Counted from the first letter of the stretch, positions 7,870 through 16,677 are shown. The stretch is 64,000 bases of DNA from JALYNX01 sp963780755 (GCA_963780755.1 CAWACX010000001.1:620001-684000), one strand, 5' to 3'. Notes: generated from the letters alone by a model not told the origin. Translations and numbers: made by a program.

Positions 7870-9679
7870 ATGGCGGACAAGACCCTGAGAGCGATTGGAG
7901 CGACGGTCGTGCTCGTCGCCATCGGCGTGTACGCCCTCACTCAGACGGGCTCCGGTGAACCGGACAGCGTCGAGATCGACAACCCCGCGGCTTCAACAGC
8001 CGATCCCGTTGCCAGCATCGCCACCGATGCGGCTCCTGAAGAGTTCGAGTACCGGGTCGGTCTCCTCTCCGCACCGACCACGGACAACTTCTGGGCCTAC
8101 GTCGGCGCCGAGCCCACGGTCTGGAACTCCTACGTGTTGGGACCGACCAAGCCCGCTCTCTTCGCCCTCGACGCCGACCAGACGTCACTGGTGGGCGAGC
8201 TCTCGTCCGGGGCCCCGGCAAACCCGACTTGGGATGCCTCCGGATGGCGGGTGCGCGTCGATTTGGGTTCCGGGCATCGGTGGAGTGACGGATCCCCGAT
8301 CACGGCGGGCGACGTGGCCTTCACTTTCAACGCCGTGCGACGCCTTGGACTGGGCGGCGGTTGGGCGGATGCATTCCCTCCCGGTGTCAAGGAAGTCGTT
8401 GCCGAGTCGGACTCGTCACTGAGAATCGAATTCACGGGCCGGCCCAGCCTCAGCGTCTGGCCGTATGGCATCGGGTTGGCGCCGATCATGCCCTGCGCAC
8501 GTCTGGGAGCCGCGTCTGGAGTCGATCGACTCGGCAGAGGCGCTCTATGCGTTGGCGGGGGAGGGCGACGCGAGCGGCGGGCCTCTCGAGATCGTGGAGT
8601 TCGGAGAGGGCACGATCGTGGCCACGGCCAATCCCGGGTATCCGGGGGTGGCGGTCGACCGAGTGGAATACACGGTGTACCCGGACGAGGCCGCGGCCGT
8701 GGCCGACCTGGCAGCCGGGAACCTCGACACCATCCTCAGCCCTCGCGGCCTGACCGCCGAGAGCCTCGACGCCCTCGCTCCGGTCGAGGAGGTAGAAGTC
8801 ACCGAAAGCCCGGCCAACGCCATCAGGTACTTGGGGTTCAACCTCGATCGGCAACCGATGGCGGCTCCCGGCTTCCGACAGGCCCTGGCCCTGCTCCTGG
8901 ACCGTGAACAGGCGACAGCGAGCCTGGCGAATGACTCCGATGCGGCGTACACGGTCCTCACCCCAGCAAATGAGGCCTGGTTCGACGACGACGTCGCCGG
9001 CGAGATCGCCTCTGGGTTCTCCGGCACGCCCGGAAGCCCGACTCGCATCCGCTCTCGCATCACTCCGATCTGCCGGATACACCTGGGTCGACGGAGCCGA
9101 TAGATCGTCAACGGCGACCTGGTGCCGGGACAGGGAATTGCCATCGCCGGCCAGGCGCCCGCCCCACTAACCATCCTCACTCCCGGGGACGCGTACGACC
9201 CCGACCGCCCGGAGTACGCGACACAGATCGAGTCCGTACTCGAGGGCCTTGGGTTCGACGTGAGACCGGTGATCACCGACTTCGACACCGTCGTCGACCT
9301 GGCGTTCACCCCGGGCAGCGACGGGGCGCTCCACTACGACATGTACCTGCTGGGGTGGACCCTGGGGAATCCCTCCTTGCCCAGCTACTACCGATCGTTC
9401 TTTGCCTCGGGCGCACCCTCGAACACCACCGGATATGAGAGCGCCGAGTTCGCGTCCATCCTCGCCGACTACGAGACGGCAACCGAGGGCGCTGAAGCGA
9501 AGCGAGCGCTGTGGGAGATGGAGAAGATCCTGGCGAAGGACCTCCCATATCTGGTCCTGTATCACCCCGAGATCAGCGAGGCCTACCGCTCCGACCGGGT
9601 CGGCTATGACTTCGACTCGGTCCTGGGTGGGATTCAGGGGCGGCTCGGCGGCCTCGACGGGCTGCAACCCGCCGACTGA
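7870..9679 (+). pseudogene. ABC transporter peptide/solute-binding protein (family 5), three frame breaks
   Basis: The joined product is an SBP_bac_5-type periplasmic binding protein, which delivers peptides or similar solutes to an ABC importer. It has an N-terminal hydrophobic anchor (ATVVLVAIGVYAL), then GHRWSDGSPITAGDVAFTF typical of the family, FRQALALLLDREQA in the middle, and a C-terminal segment ALHYDMYLLGWTLGNPS. The ATG has a GGAGG site. Three single-base changes break it: an extra T at about 8494 (IMP then AHVWEP), an extra base at about 9032, and a missing base at about 9102, which creates the TAG at 9101. No permease or ATPase genes are adjacent. It may be a real pseudogene or a cluster of sequence errors. 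Confidence 0.8.
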
Positions 9680-9701
9680 CACCGGGTAATAGCCTGCCCG
9701 G

Positions 9702-10298
9702 GTGAGCGAGACCGCGACCGGCAACCGGGTCCTGACGATCCCGAATCTGGTCACTTTCATACGGCTCCTCGGCGTGCCCCTCTTCTGGTGGGCCCTTGTT
9801 GTCGATGACAACGTGGTCCTGGCGGCCTGGCTGGTGTTCGCCATCGGCTGGACCGATTGGATAGACGGCTACCTGGCCCGCCGTCTCAACCAGGTGAGCG
9901 CCCTGGGCAAAGCCCTCGACCCCATCGCCGATCGATTGCTCATCGCCTCGGCGATCATCGGCGGCCTCTATGCCGGGGTCCTGCCCCCGGTTTTCGGGTG
10001 GCTGCTCATCATCCGGGAGGTGTTCGTCGGGGGGCTCGCCCTGTACCTGGCTGCAAGGGGAGGGGGGCAGATCGAGGTCCGCTACATCGGGAAACTGGCG
10101 ACCTTCCTTCTCTATGGGGCGATACCCGCCTTCTACCTCGCCGCGGCCGGCTTCATGGAGTGGTTCATGGTCCCCGGCGCCTGGATCGGTGGGACCATCG
10201 GCCTCGCCCTCTACTGGTACGTTGCCTTCCTCTATGCCGGCGATGTCCGGCGCAGGCTCTCGGCGTTAGAGTCGCCGTCCGGCCCCGAGGAGGTTTGA
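9702..10298 (+). CDS. pgsA: CDP-alcohol phosphatidyltransferase (phosphatidylglycerophosphate synthase)
   Basis: The 198-residue integral membrane enzyme transfers a phosphatidyl group from CDP-diacylglycerol to an alcohol, most likely glycerol-3-phosphate. The family motif is clear: DWIDGYLARR...GKALDPIADR (D-G-x2-A-R-x8-G-x3-D-x3-D). Several hydrophobic helices follow. It starts with GTG. The stop overlaps the gcvH ATG. A pgsA-type gene upstream of gcvH-garA is also found in Mycobacterium, supporting orthology. Confidence 0.92.
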   Translation: MSETATGNRVLTIPNLVTFIRLLGVPLFWWALVVDDNVVLAAWLVFAIGWTDWIDGYLARRLNQVSALGKALDPIADRLLIASAIIGGLYAGVLPPVFGWLLIIREVFVGGLALYLAARGGGQIEVRYIGKLATFLLYGAIPAFYLAAAGFMEWFMVPGAWIGGTIGLALYWYVAFLYAGDVRRRLSALESPSGPEEV

Positions 10299-10678
10299 TG
10301 CAGGTACCCGACGATCTTCTCTACACAGAGGAGCACGAGTGGGTTCGTCAGATGGGGGACTCGGTCCTCCGGATCGGGATAACCGACTATGCCCAGGATC
10401 AGCTGGGCGACGTCGTATTCGTCGAGCTCCCCGAGGTCGGGTCGATGGTGAGCAAGGACGACATTCTGGTCGAGGTGGAGAGCACGAAGTCGGTGGGGGA
10501 GGTCTACGCCCCTTTCCCTGGAGAGATCGTCGCTGTCAACCAGGACCTTGCCGACAATCCGGACCGGGTCAACTCCAGCCCTTACGAAGGCGGATGGTTC
10601 GCGGAGATCAGGCTCGACGGGGAGTTCGACCCTTCCGGCCTCCTCGACGCGGCTGCATATCGCGAATTGACCGAGTGA
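10298..10678 (+). CDS. gcvH: Glycine cleavage system H protein
   Basis: The 126-residue lipoyl carrier shuttles the methylamine group between the P, T and L proteins. It starts MQVPDDLLYTEEHEWV, as GcvH proteins do, and has the lipoylation site ESTKSVGEVYAP with Lys64. The C-terminal NSSPYEGGWFAEI is also conserved. Its ATG overlaps the pgsA stop by one base. gcvT lies 4.4 kb downstream in the same direction, so the two glycine-cleavage genes bracket a set of regulators. Confidence 0.97.
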   Translation: MQVPDDLLYTEEHEWVRQMGDSVLRIGITDYAQDQLGDVVFVELPEVGSMVSKDDILVEVESTKSVGEVYAPFPGEIVAVNQDLADNPDRVNSSPYEGGWFAEIRLDGEFDPSGLLDAAAYRELTE

Positions 10679-10722
10679 GGGGAGACCCGGCTCAGTTCCG
10701 GGCATTACCTATCATCTGACCC

Positions 10723-11163
10723 ATGACCGAGGAACCCGGGCGCAGCCCGGAGCAACCCGAACCTCAGGTTGAGGTCGAGAGCGACCCGACAGTCGTCTAT
10801 GTCCCGATGCAGGACCGCGCCGGCCACCCGCTGACCCGCGAAGAGGCAGGGAACATAGAGGGATTCACCGGATTCGCCCTCGTCATCGAGCGCGGGCCGC
10901 AGACCGGCATGAGTTATGTGTTGCCGCAGGGGAACACGACCGTGGGCAGGCATCCGGAGAGCGACATCTTCCTGAACGACGTCACGGTCTCCCGGCAGCA
11001 CTGCCGCTTCGTGCTCGAAGAGGGCAGGCTGATGCTCGAGGACAGCGGCTCCACGAATGGGACCTATGTCAACGACGCCCGGGTCGATGAGGCGCAACTC
11101 AGGGCCGGAGACGAGGTGCTCGTGGGGCGGTTCCATTTCCTCGTGGCACACGGCGATGCCTGA
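10723..11163 (+). CDS. FHA domain protein, GarA-like
   Basis: The 146-residue product has a disordered, acidic N-terminus and one FHA phosphothreonine-binding domain: TTVGRHPESDIFL, VTVSRQHCRF and DSGSTNGTYVN are the ligand-binding loops. In Mycobacterium the orthologous position holds GarA, which controls 2-oxoglutarate metabolism and is switched by Ser/Thr kinases through a Thr-rich N-terminal motif. Here the classic ETTS motif is not seen; SDPTVVYVP (Thr23) is at about the right place. The next gene overlaps its end by 8 bases. The GarA role is inferred from synteny. Confidence 0.88.
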   Translation: MTEEPGRSPEQPEPQVEVESDPTVVYVPMQDRAGHPLTREEAGNIEGFTGFALVIERGPQTGMSYVLPQGNTTVGRHPESDIFLNDVTVSRQHCRFVLEEGRLMLEDSGSTNGTYVNDARVDEAQLRAGDEVLVGRFHFLVAHGDA

Positions 11164-11836
11164 CCAGCCCGACATGAGCATCGGCGAAGTGATCAACCTG
11201 CTCCGGGATGACTTTCCCGACGTTTCCGTGTCGAAGATCCGCTTCCTCGAGTCGCAAGGGCTGATCGACCCGGGACGCTCCGACAGCGGATACCGCCTTT
11301 TCGACTCTGATGATCTGGCACGCCTCAGGTTCATCCTGCAACAACAACGCGATCACTTCCTTCCCCTCAAGGTCATCAAGTCAAAGCTCACGCTTTGGGA
11401 ACGAGGCGAGGAAGATGGCCCGCTACTGGTCCCGATGGACTCCCACCTCGACGGGGAGGAGAGCGCACCTCTGAGCAGAGATGACTTGCTCAAACGGTCA
11501 GGCCTCAGCGGCGGTCAACTCGACGAGTTGATTGGCGCCGCGGTCATCAGCCCGATCAGGGACTCAGATGTGTTCCCGTCTGAGGCCGGGGTGATCGGCC
11601 TCGAGGCGAAGCGCTTGATGGAGCATGGCCTCGAACCAAGGCACTTGCGCGCGATCCGGCTGTCGGTCGATCGTGAGGCCGACCTGCTTCGACAACTGAC
11701 CGCCCCGCTGATGAGGGCCAACAATGCCGAGGCCCGTTCCCGGGCCCGAGACCTTCTCGAGCTGAGTGCCGGCTCCGTGCAATCGATGCACCGGGCGATG
11801 CTCGAGGGAGAGTTGAAGCAGCAGATCCCGCAATGA
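11156..11836 (+). CDS. ftsR: MerR family regulator, FtsR-like
   Basis: From ATG 11156 the product is 226 residues: MPDQPDMSIGEVINLL, a MerR helix-turn-helix (VSKIRFLESQGLIDPGRSDSG, YRLFDSDDLARLRFILQQQR) and a C-terminal alpha-helical region. An internal ATG at 11174 (MSIGEV) is also possible. This is the Rv1828/FtsR family, conserved next to garA in actinobacteria, where it affects cell-division genes. It overlaps the FHA gene and its own stop overlaps the next start (ATGA), so the block is one transcript. Confidence 0.85.
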   Translation: MPDQPDMSIGEVINLLRDDFPDVSVSKIRFLESQGLIDPGRSDSGYRLFDSDDLARLRFILQQQRDHFLPLKVIKSKLTLWERGEEDGPLLVPMDSHLDGEESAPLSRDDLLKRSGLSGGQLDELIGAAVISPIRDSDVFPSEAGVIGLEAKRLMEHGLEPRHLRAIRLSVDREADLLRQLTAPLMRANNAEARSRARDLLELSAGSVQSMHRAMLEGELKQQIPQ

Positions 11837-12957
11837 CCAGGTCGGCTCGTGTGCTCGCGTCGCTGGTAGCGGCGACAATCCTCATCGCCGCACCGGCGTC
11901 GGCGGCGCCTTTCTCCTATCCGGCGCCGACCTTCGAGACCTTCCCCGAGACCGGGCCACCGTCAGTGAGCGCCCCAGCGTGGATCCTCTTCGACGACTCG
12001 ATAGACCTGGTGCTCGCGTCCTGGGCGGCGGACGAGCCGCGATCGATCGCCTCGACCACCAAGATCATGACCGGGCTCCTGGTCCTGGAAAACGCCTCCT
12101 TCGACGAGGTGGTCACCGTGTCCCAGGAAGCAGCCGACACCGGAGGTCAGGAGATCGGCCTTGTCGCCGGGGAGCAGTTCACGGTCGGTGCCCTGTTCCG
12201 GGCGTTGATGGTCCGCTCCGCCAACGATGCCGCCTCTGCGCTCGCCGAGCACGTGGCCGGCAGCGTTCCCGAGTTCGTCGACCTGATGAACCAGAGGGCG
12301 GACGAGCTGGGGCTCGAGAACTCCTCTTTCGCCAACCCTCATGGGATGGACGCATCCGGGCACTATTCGAGTGCCCGGGACTTGTTGACCCTGGCCCGCC
12401 TGGCCATGGAGTACCCGGAGTTCGCCGAGGTGGTCCGGGCCCGCGCCATGGTGCTCCCCGATGACCCCGAAGGGAGCCCGCGGGTCGGGATCAGCACCAA
12501 CCTGATGCTCTCCTCGTATGAGGGGATGCTCGGCGTGAAGACCGGCCTCACCCCGCAAGCTCTGTTCACCTTCGTCGGCGCTGCGGAGCGTGAGGGCCGC
12601 CGCCTGTATGCCGTTGTGCTCGGGTCACCGGAGAACTTCGGGCATTTCATCGATGCCAGGGCCCTGCTCGACTACGGGTTCCGGGATCTGGGGTTCTATG
12701 GAGACGCTCTCACCGGCAGCGAATACGAGGCTTCTATGGCCCGGGTCGACCCCGATCATCTCGTGACCATGAGCCAGGTGGAGACCTACCTCCATCTCGC
12801 CGGTCAGGGCCTGATGCTGGAGCACCCGGCGCCGCTCGTCGAACTTCCCCAACCGGAGCCACCACCGATCGTGGAGGTGAGCCGCGAGCCGCAGGGAACG
12901 GCGACGTCGGTGGGGGACGCGTTCATGTTCTGGCTGCACCGAGCCATCGGCGAATGA
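11833..12957 (+). CDS. D-alanyl-D-alanine carboxypeptidase (PBP5 family)
   Basis: The 374-residue exported enzyme trims the terminal D-Ala of peptidoglycan stem peptides. The N-terminus is a signal peptide (ASLVAATILIAAPASA then A). The serine peptidase S11 motifs are present: STTK (SxxK), SAND (SxN) and VKTG (KTG). A Pro-rich stretch near the end (QPEPPP) precedes a short amphipathic tail, which may hold it at the membrane. Start and stop both overlap neighbours by 4 bases, placing a cell-wall enzyme inside the regulator block. Confidence 0.93.
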   Translation: MTRSARVLASLVAATILIAAPASAAPFSYPAPTFETFPETGPPSVSAPAWILFDDSIDLVLASWAADEPRSIASTTKIMTGLLVLENASFDEVVTVSQEAADTGGQEIGLVAGEQFTVGALFRALMVRSANDAASALAEHVAGSVPEFVDLMNQRADELGLENSSFANPHGMDASGHYSSARDLLTLARLAMEYPEFAEVVRARAMVLPDDPEGSPRVGISTNLMLSSYEGMLGVKTGLTPQALFTFVGAAEREGRRLYAVVLGSPENFGHFIDARALLDYGFRDLGFYGDALTGSEYEASMARVDPDHLVTMSQVETYLHLAGQGLMLEHPAPLVELPQPEPPPIVEVSREPQGTATSVGDAFMFWLHRAIGE

Positions 12958-13514
12958 CCGCCACGCTCCCCGCGGTGGAGGCGCTGCTCGAGGCCGACAT
13001 CCAATCGAGGGTGGTGGAGTTGGGGGATGCCATCGCCGCCGACTACGAGGGCCGGGTGCCCATCTTCGTGGTGGTGATGATGGGTTCGGTGCCGTTCGCG
13101 GCCGACCTGATCCGCCGGGTCGGCATCGAGTCCGAGATCGATTTCCTCGTCCTGAACCGATTCGGCGAAGGGGGCCGGATCGGGATCGCGATGGACCTCT
13201 GGACCCCGGTGATCGATCGCGACGTCGTGATAGTCGAGGACATCACCGACACCGGGCTCACTCTTTCGGTCCTTCGCAAGACGATCCTCGATCGCGGAGC
13301 GTCGTCGGTTGCCACTGCCTCACTAATCGACAAGACCCGACGCCGGGTCACCGAGGTCCCCATCGAGTACCGCGGTTTCGAGGTGGGCGACGAGTACCTG
13401 GTCGGCTACGGAATGGACTGGCAGGGTTACTACCGCAACCTGCGCTCGATCTGGGCGGTGCTCGACATGGAGGCTTTCGTCAACGATCCCAGAGTCCTGT
13501 TTGCGGCCGTATGA
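12954..13514 (+). CDS. hpt: Hypoxanthine phosphoribosyltransferase
   Basis: The 186-residue product salvages hypoxanthine or guanine with PRPP. The PRPP-binding motif VVIVEDITDTGLTLSVL is intact, preceded by FVVVMMGSVPFAADL and followed by VGYGMDWQGYYRNL near the C-terminus, a typical HPRT ending. It overlaps the carboxypeptidase by ATGA. Its link to the cell-wall and regulator genes looks like operon packing only. Confidence 0.93.
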   Translation: MTATLPAVEALLEADIQSRVVELGDAIAADYEGRVPIFVVVMMGSVPFAADLIRRVGIESEIDFLVLNRFGEGGRIGIAMDLWTPVIDRDVVIVEDITDTGLTLSVLRKTILDRGASSVATASLIDKTRRRVTEVPIEYRGFEVGDEYLVGYGMDWQGYYRNLRSIWAVLDMEAFVNDPRVLFAAV

Positions 13515-13561
13515 CGCGAGGGGCAGGGTCGGATAGACAGGCCCGGTGATAACCTCGCGCG

Positions 13562-14077
13562 ATGCCGGGAAACGGATCGCCCATCGCGATGGAAGTCGTG
13601 GGAGTCCGTGTCGAGCTTCCGTCGAATCAGCCGATCGTCTTGCTCCGGGAGCAGGAAGGCAACCGGTACCTGCCGATCTGGATCGGTGGGTCGGAGGCCA
13701 CCGCAATCGCCACCGCTCTGGAGGGGGTCAACCCGCCTCGCCCCCTGACCCATGACCTGATGCGCAGCGTCATCGACGCAGTGGGTGCGGCCGCGGTTCG
13801 GGTGGTGATCACCGAGATGCGGGACTCGGTGTTCTATGCCGACCTCTCCCTGGACATCTCGGGCCGGGAAGTGCACGTCTCGTCACGCCCTTCCGATGCG
13901 ATCGCGCTCGCGGTGCGCACCGGGACTCCGGTGTTCGCCCTCCCCGGGGTGCTCGAAGACGCCGGCGTTCTCTTCGAGGAGGAGGAGGCCGACGAGGAGG
14001 ACGAGGTCGCCCGGTTCAGGGAGTTCCTCGAGGAGGTCACCGTCGAGGACTTTCTCGGCGAAGAGACCGGCGACTGA
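13562..14077 (+). CDS. Bifunctional nuclease family protein (DUF151)
   Basis: The 171-residue product has the DUF151 core: VRVELPSNQPIVLLRE, RYLPIWIGGSEATAIA, and RPSDAIALAVRTGTPVF. Plant members have nuclease activity; the bacterial role is not settled. An acidic tail (FEEEEADEEDEVARF) follows. In Mycobacterium the orthologue is Rv1829, between the FtsR gene and the next MerR gene, the same order as here apart from the inserted carboxypeptidase and hpt. Confidence 0.9.
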   Translation: MPGNGSPIAMEVVGVRVELPSNQPIVLLREQEGNRYLPIWIGGSEATAIATALEGVNPPRPLTHDLMRSVIDAVGAAAVRVVITEMRDSVFYADLSLDISGREVHVSSRPSDAIALAVRTGTPVFALPGVLEDAGVLFEEEEADEEDEVARFREFLEEVTVEDFLGEETGD

Positions 14078-14098
14078 TCGAGTTATCCACAGATTTCG

Positions 14099-14128
14099 TT
14101 GACATCGCGCGTCCACCAGGGGTAGCTT
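14099..14128 (+). promoter_or_regulatory. Sigma-70 type promoter of the MerR gene
   Basis: TTGACA (14099-14104) is a perfect -35 box. TAGCTT (14123-14128) follows after 18 bases as a -10 box. The start of transcription would fall near 14135, just before a palindrome and 35 bases before the MerR start codon. Confidence 0.65.
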
Positions 14129-14142
14129 GCTGCTGAAGCAGA

Positions 14143-14158
14143 GTTACACGCATGTAAC
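14143..14158. promoter_or_regulatory. Palindrome, likely MerR-family operator
   Basis: GTTACA-CGCA-TGTAAC is a perfect 6+6 inverted repeat between the promoter and the MerR gene start. Placed at the predicted transcription start region, it suggests autoregulation by the MerR protein encoded just downstream. That pairing is inferred. Confidence 0.55.
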
Positions 14159-14169
14159 CTGGAGGACAG

Positions 14170-14637
14170 ATGACCCAGGAGCGGGAAGGCTACCGCGCCC
14201 CACAAGTCTGCAAACTGGTAGGGATCACCTACCGGCAGTTGGACTATTGGGCCCGCACCAACTTGATCAAGCCGTCGTTGCAGCAGGCCACCGGCTCCGG
14301 GTCGCAGCGCCTCTACTCATTCTCCGACGTGGTCCAACTCAAGGTGATCAAGCGCCTTCTCGACGCCGGGATGAGCCTCAAGAAGATCCGCTCCGCGGTC
14401 GAGATCCTCAGCGAGCAACTGGAATCGGATCGGCCTCTGGCGGACGTGACACTGCTCAGCGATGGCCAGACCATCTACGCGGCCCATTCCGAGGAGGAGT
14501 TGGTGGATGTGTTCCGCCGGGGCCAAGGGGTGTTCGGGATCGCCATCGGGCCGGTTCAGGATGAGGTAGAGGGCGCCATCCATCGCTTGTTTCCTGAAGC
14601 CGACCTAGCCGGGGTCGTCGAAGCAGGAGCGACTTGA
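14170..14637 (+). CDS. MerR family transcriptional regulator (Rv1830-like)
   Basis: The 155-residue product begins YRAPQVCKLVGITYRQLDYW, a MerR helix-turn-helix, followed by the wing RLYSFSDVVQLKVIKRLLDAGMSL and a short helical C-terminal part with no cysteine sensor motif. GGAGG lies 5 bases before the ATG. Position after DUF151 matches Rv1830 in Mycobacterium, a regulator tied to growth and division. It has its own promoter and a palindrome upstream. Its stop overlaps the TTG start of the next gene. Confidence 0.88.
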   Translation: MTQEREGYRAPQVCKLVGITYRQLDYWARTNLIKPSLQQATGSGSQRLYSFSDVVQLKVIKRLLDAGMSLKKIRSAVEILSEQLESDRPLADVTLLSDGQTIYAAHSEEELVDVFRRGQGVFGIAIGPVQDEVEGAIHRLFPEADLAGVVEAGAT

Positions 14638-15071
14638 CCACCGAGAAACTTTCGGCCCTCGAGACCGAGTTTGCTCACAACAGCGAGCGGCAGTTCGCCC
14701 TCCTCCTCGACTTCTACGGGGTCCCCTGGGAGTACGAGCCGCGCTCGTTCCCGATTGCCCGCGACAAGGACGGCAACCCGACGCAGTACTTCACGCCCGA
14801 CTTCTACCTGCCCGATGACGACCTCTTCATCGAGATCACCACGATGAATCAGAAGCTGGTCACCAAGAAGAACCGCAAGGTGCGCCACCTGAAGGAGCTC
14901 TACCCAGAGGTCAATTGCAAGGTGTTCTATCAGAGGGACTACTTGAACCTGGTGGTGAAGTACGGGCTGGAAGAGCCCGACCACCTCGAGGACGTGGTTG
15001 CACCGACCCGCATTCCCGGCCGACCCGAGATCGTTCGTCTCGAGGACCGGGGAGAGCGGCTCACCGGATGA
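14634..15071 (+). CDS. PD-(D/E)XK nuclease-like protein
   Basis: The 145-residue product starts at TTG within the merR stop. It has a restriction-endonuclease-like pattern: SERQFALLLDFYGVPWEYEP, then YFTPDFYLPDDDLFIEITTM. The PDF...IEIT core matches the PD-(D/E)XK fold seen in VSR/HSDR-type nucleases, but the third motif lacks the usual Lys directly after Glu, although KKNRK follows about 13 residues on. Function unknown. It is tightly packed between merR and gcvT (4-base overlaps both sides), so it is expressed with them. Confidence 0.7.
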   Translation: MTTEKLSALETEFAHNSERQFALLLDFYGVPWEYEPRSFPIARDKDGNPTQYFTPDFYLPDDDLFIEITTMNQKLVTKKNRKVRHLKELYPEVNCKVFYQRDYLNLVVKYGLEEPDHLEDVVAPTRIPGRPEIVRLEDRGERLTG

Positions 15072-16141
15072 ATCGATCGCCTCTCGACGACCTCCACCGT
15101 GACCTTGGAGGCCGTTTTGTGGAGTTCGGTGATTGGGAGCTGCCGGTTTCGTACCAATCGGTGATTGCCGAACACAAGGCGGTGCGGAGCGCCGTCGGGT
15201 GGTTCGATGTCAGCCATCTCGGGCGCTTCGAGCTCACCGGCCCTGGGTCAAGGGACGCCATTCGCTCCCTGCTCTGCAACGACATCGATCGCATCGAGCC
15301 TGGGCGCAGCCAGTACACGATGATCCTCAATGAGGAGGGCGGGATCATCGACGACCTCATCGTCTGGTGGTGGGGGCCGGACCGGTTCTGGGTGATGCCG
15401 AACGCCGCCAATCAGGAACGGGTCATCGCGGAATTCGCGGCATATCCTGGCTGCCTTGCCACGGATCTCCGCAGCCATACGGTGTTGGTCGCCGTCCAGG
15501 GCCCGGAGGCGCCAGTCGCTATCGAGTCGGTCCTTGGGGTCAGGCTGGCCCGTGGAGAAGTCGTAGAGGCCGTCTGGGAGGGAGTCCCGGTTTCGATGGC
15601 GGGGACCGGTTACACCGGGGAGAGAGGTGGGGAGCTTTGCCTGCGCGAAGCACCCGCCCGACGCCTGGTCGAGCGTTTCTTAGAGGCCGGGGTCGTTCCC
15701 TGCGGGCTGGGGGCGAGGGACACGCTTCGCCTCGAGGCAGGGCTTCCCCTGTGGGGGCAGGACATCGACGAGTCGACCACCCCGCTTGAGGCCGGGTTGG
15801 GGTTCGCCGTGGCGCTGGACCACGAGTTCAGGGGACGGGATCGCCTGATCGAGCAGCGCGAGCACGGCATCGATCGATCGCTCACCGGCCTCGTCCTCCA
15901 GGAGAGGGGCATTCCCCGGCACGGGCATCCGGTCCGCAGCGGGGGGAGCGAGGGCACTGTCACCTCGGGCAACTTGAGCCCGATGCTGGACCGGGGAGTG
16001 GCGTTGGCCTACCTGTCGCCGCCCCCCGACTCAGAGAACGCCTTCGCCGAGGTCGAGATCAGGGACACGTGGTTGCCCGCAGCGATCACCAAACCACCGT
16101 TTCACAAGAGGTCCACGGCGACCACGGCCGGGGCTACATAG
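15068..16141 (+). CDS. gcvT: Aminomethyltransferase (glycine cleavage T protein)
   Basis: From ATG 15068, which overlaps the previous stop, the product is 357 residues. It shows GcvT/YgfZ features: SAVGWFDVSHLGRFELTGPG at the N-terminus, YTMILNEEGGIIDDLIVWWW, GTGYTGERGGE, and GLGARDTLRLEAGLPLWGQD, the folate-binding core of true GcvT proteins. It transfers the methylene group from lipoyl-GcvH to tetrahydrofolate. A longer in-frame start upstream is ignored because it would overlap the previous gene by 150 bases. Confidence 0.93.
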   Translation: MNRSPLDDLHRDLGGRFVEFGDWELPVSYQSVIAEHKAVRSAVGWFDVSHLGRFELTGPGSRDAIRSLLCNDIDRIEPGRSQYTMILNEEGGIIDDLIVWWWGPDRFWVMPNAANQERVIAEFAAYPGCLATDLRSHTVLVAVQGPEAPVAIESVLGVRLARGEVVEAVWEGVPVSMAGTGYTGERGGELCLREAPARRLVERFLEAGVVPCGLGARDTLRLEAGLPLWGQDIDESTTPLEAGLGFAVALDHEFRGRDRLIEQREHGIDRSLTGLVLQERGIPRHGHPVRSGGSEGTVTSGNLSPMLDRGVALAYLSPPPDSENAFAEVEIRDTWLPAAITKPPFHKRSTATTAGAT

Positions 16142-16145
16142 GATC

Positions 16146-16655
16146 GTGCCGGTGACGGCACACCGCACCGGGCGCCCCGAGATGCCCGATGGTTATGGGG
16201 TGAGCGAGGCTGGGCCCTTTCTCGAGTGGGAATCGGTGGAGGAGCGCCTCGTGGAGGCAACCCACTATTGGCTGGGGACATCCCGACCCGACGGTCGGCC
16301 TCACGTCGTTCCCCGATGGGGCGTCTGGCTCGACACCAAGTTCTGGTACGACGGCTCTCCTGCCACCCGCCACTCCCGCAACCTGGAGGGCAACCCACAC
16401 TGCACCCTTCACCTCGAGAGCGGGGTCGAGGTGACCATCGTCGAGGGGATCTCAGAGGTCCCCGAGCCGGTCGCGGGAGAGCTGGGGGAGCGATTGTCGG
16501 CCGAGTTCGGCCGGAAGTACGGGCCTCTGGGATACTCGCCCGGTCCGGACGCATGGTCCGGAGAGGCGTCCGGCGGCTTACACGTCCTGGCACCGAAGAG
16601 TGCGATTTCCTGGACCGAGTTTCCGGCTGACCTGACCCGATTCAGCTTCGACTGA
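16146..16655 (+). CDS. Pyridoxamine 5'-phosphate oxidase family protein
   Basis: The 169-residue product has the split-barrel flavin-binding fold: TSRPDGRPHVVPRWGVWLD, then TRHSRNLEGNPHCTLHLESG. Such proteins bind FMN or F420 and reduce or oxidise small molecules; the F420-dependent group is common in actinobacteria, but the cofactor cannot be told here. It starts with GTG 4 bases after gcvT. Confidence 0.85.
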   Translation: MPVTAHRTGRPEMPDGYGVSEAGPFLEWESVEERLVEATHYWLGTSRPDGRPHVVPRWGVWLDTKFWYDGSPATRHSRNLEGNPHCTLHLESGVEVTIVEGISEVPEPVAGELGERLSAEFGRKYGPLGYSPGPDAWSGEASGGLHVLAPKSAISWTEFPADLTRFSFD

Positions 16656-16677
16656 CCCGACGAGACCAGGAGAGAGA

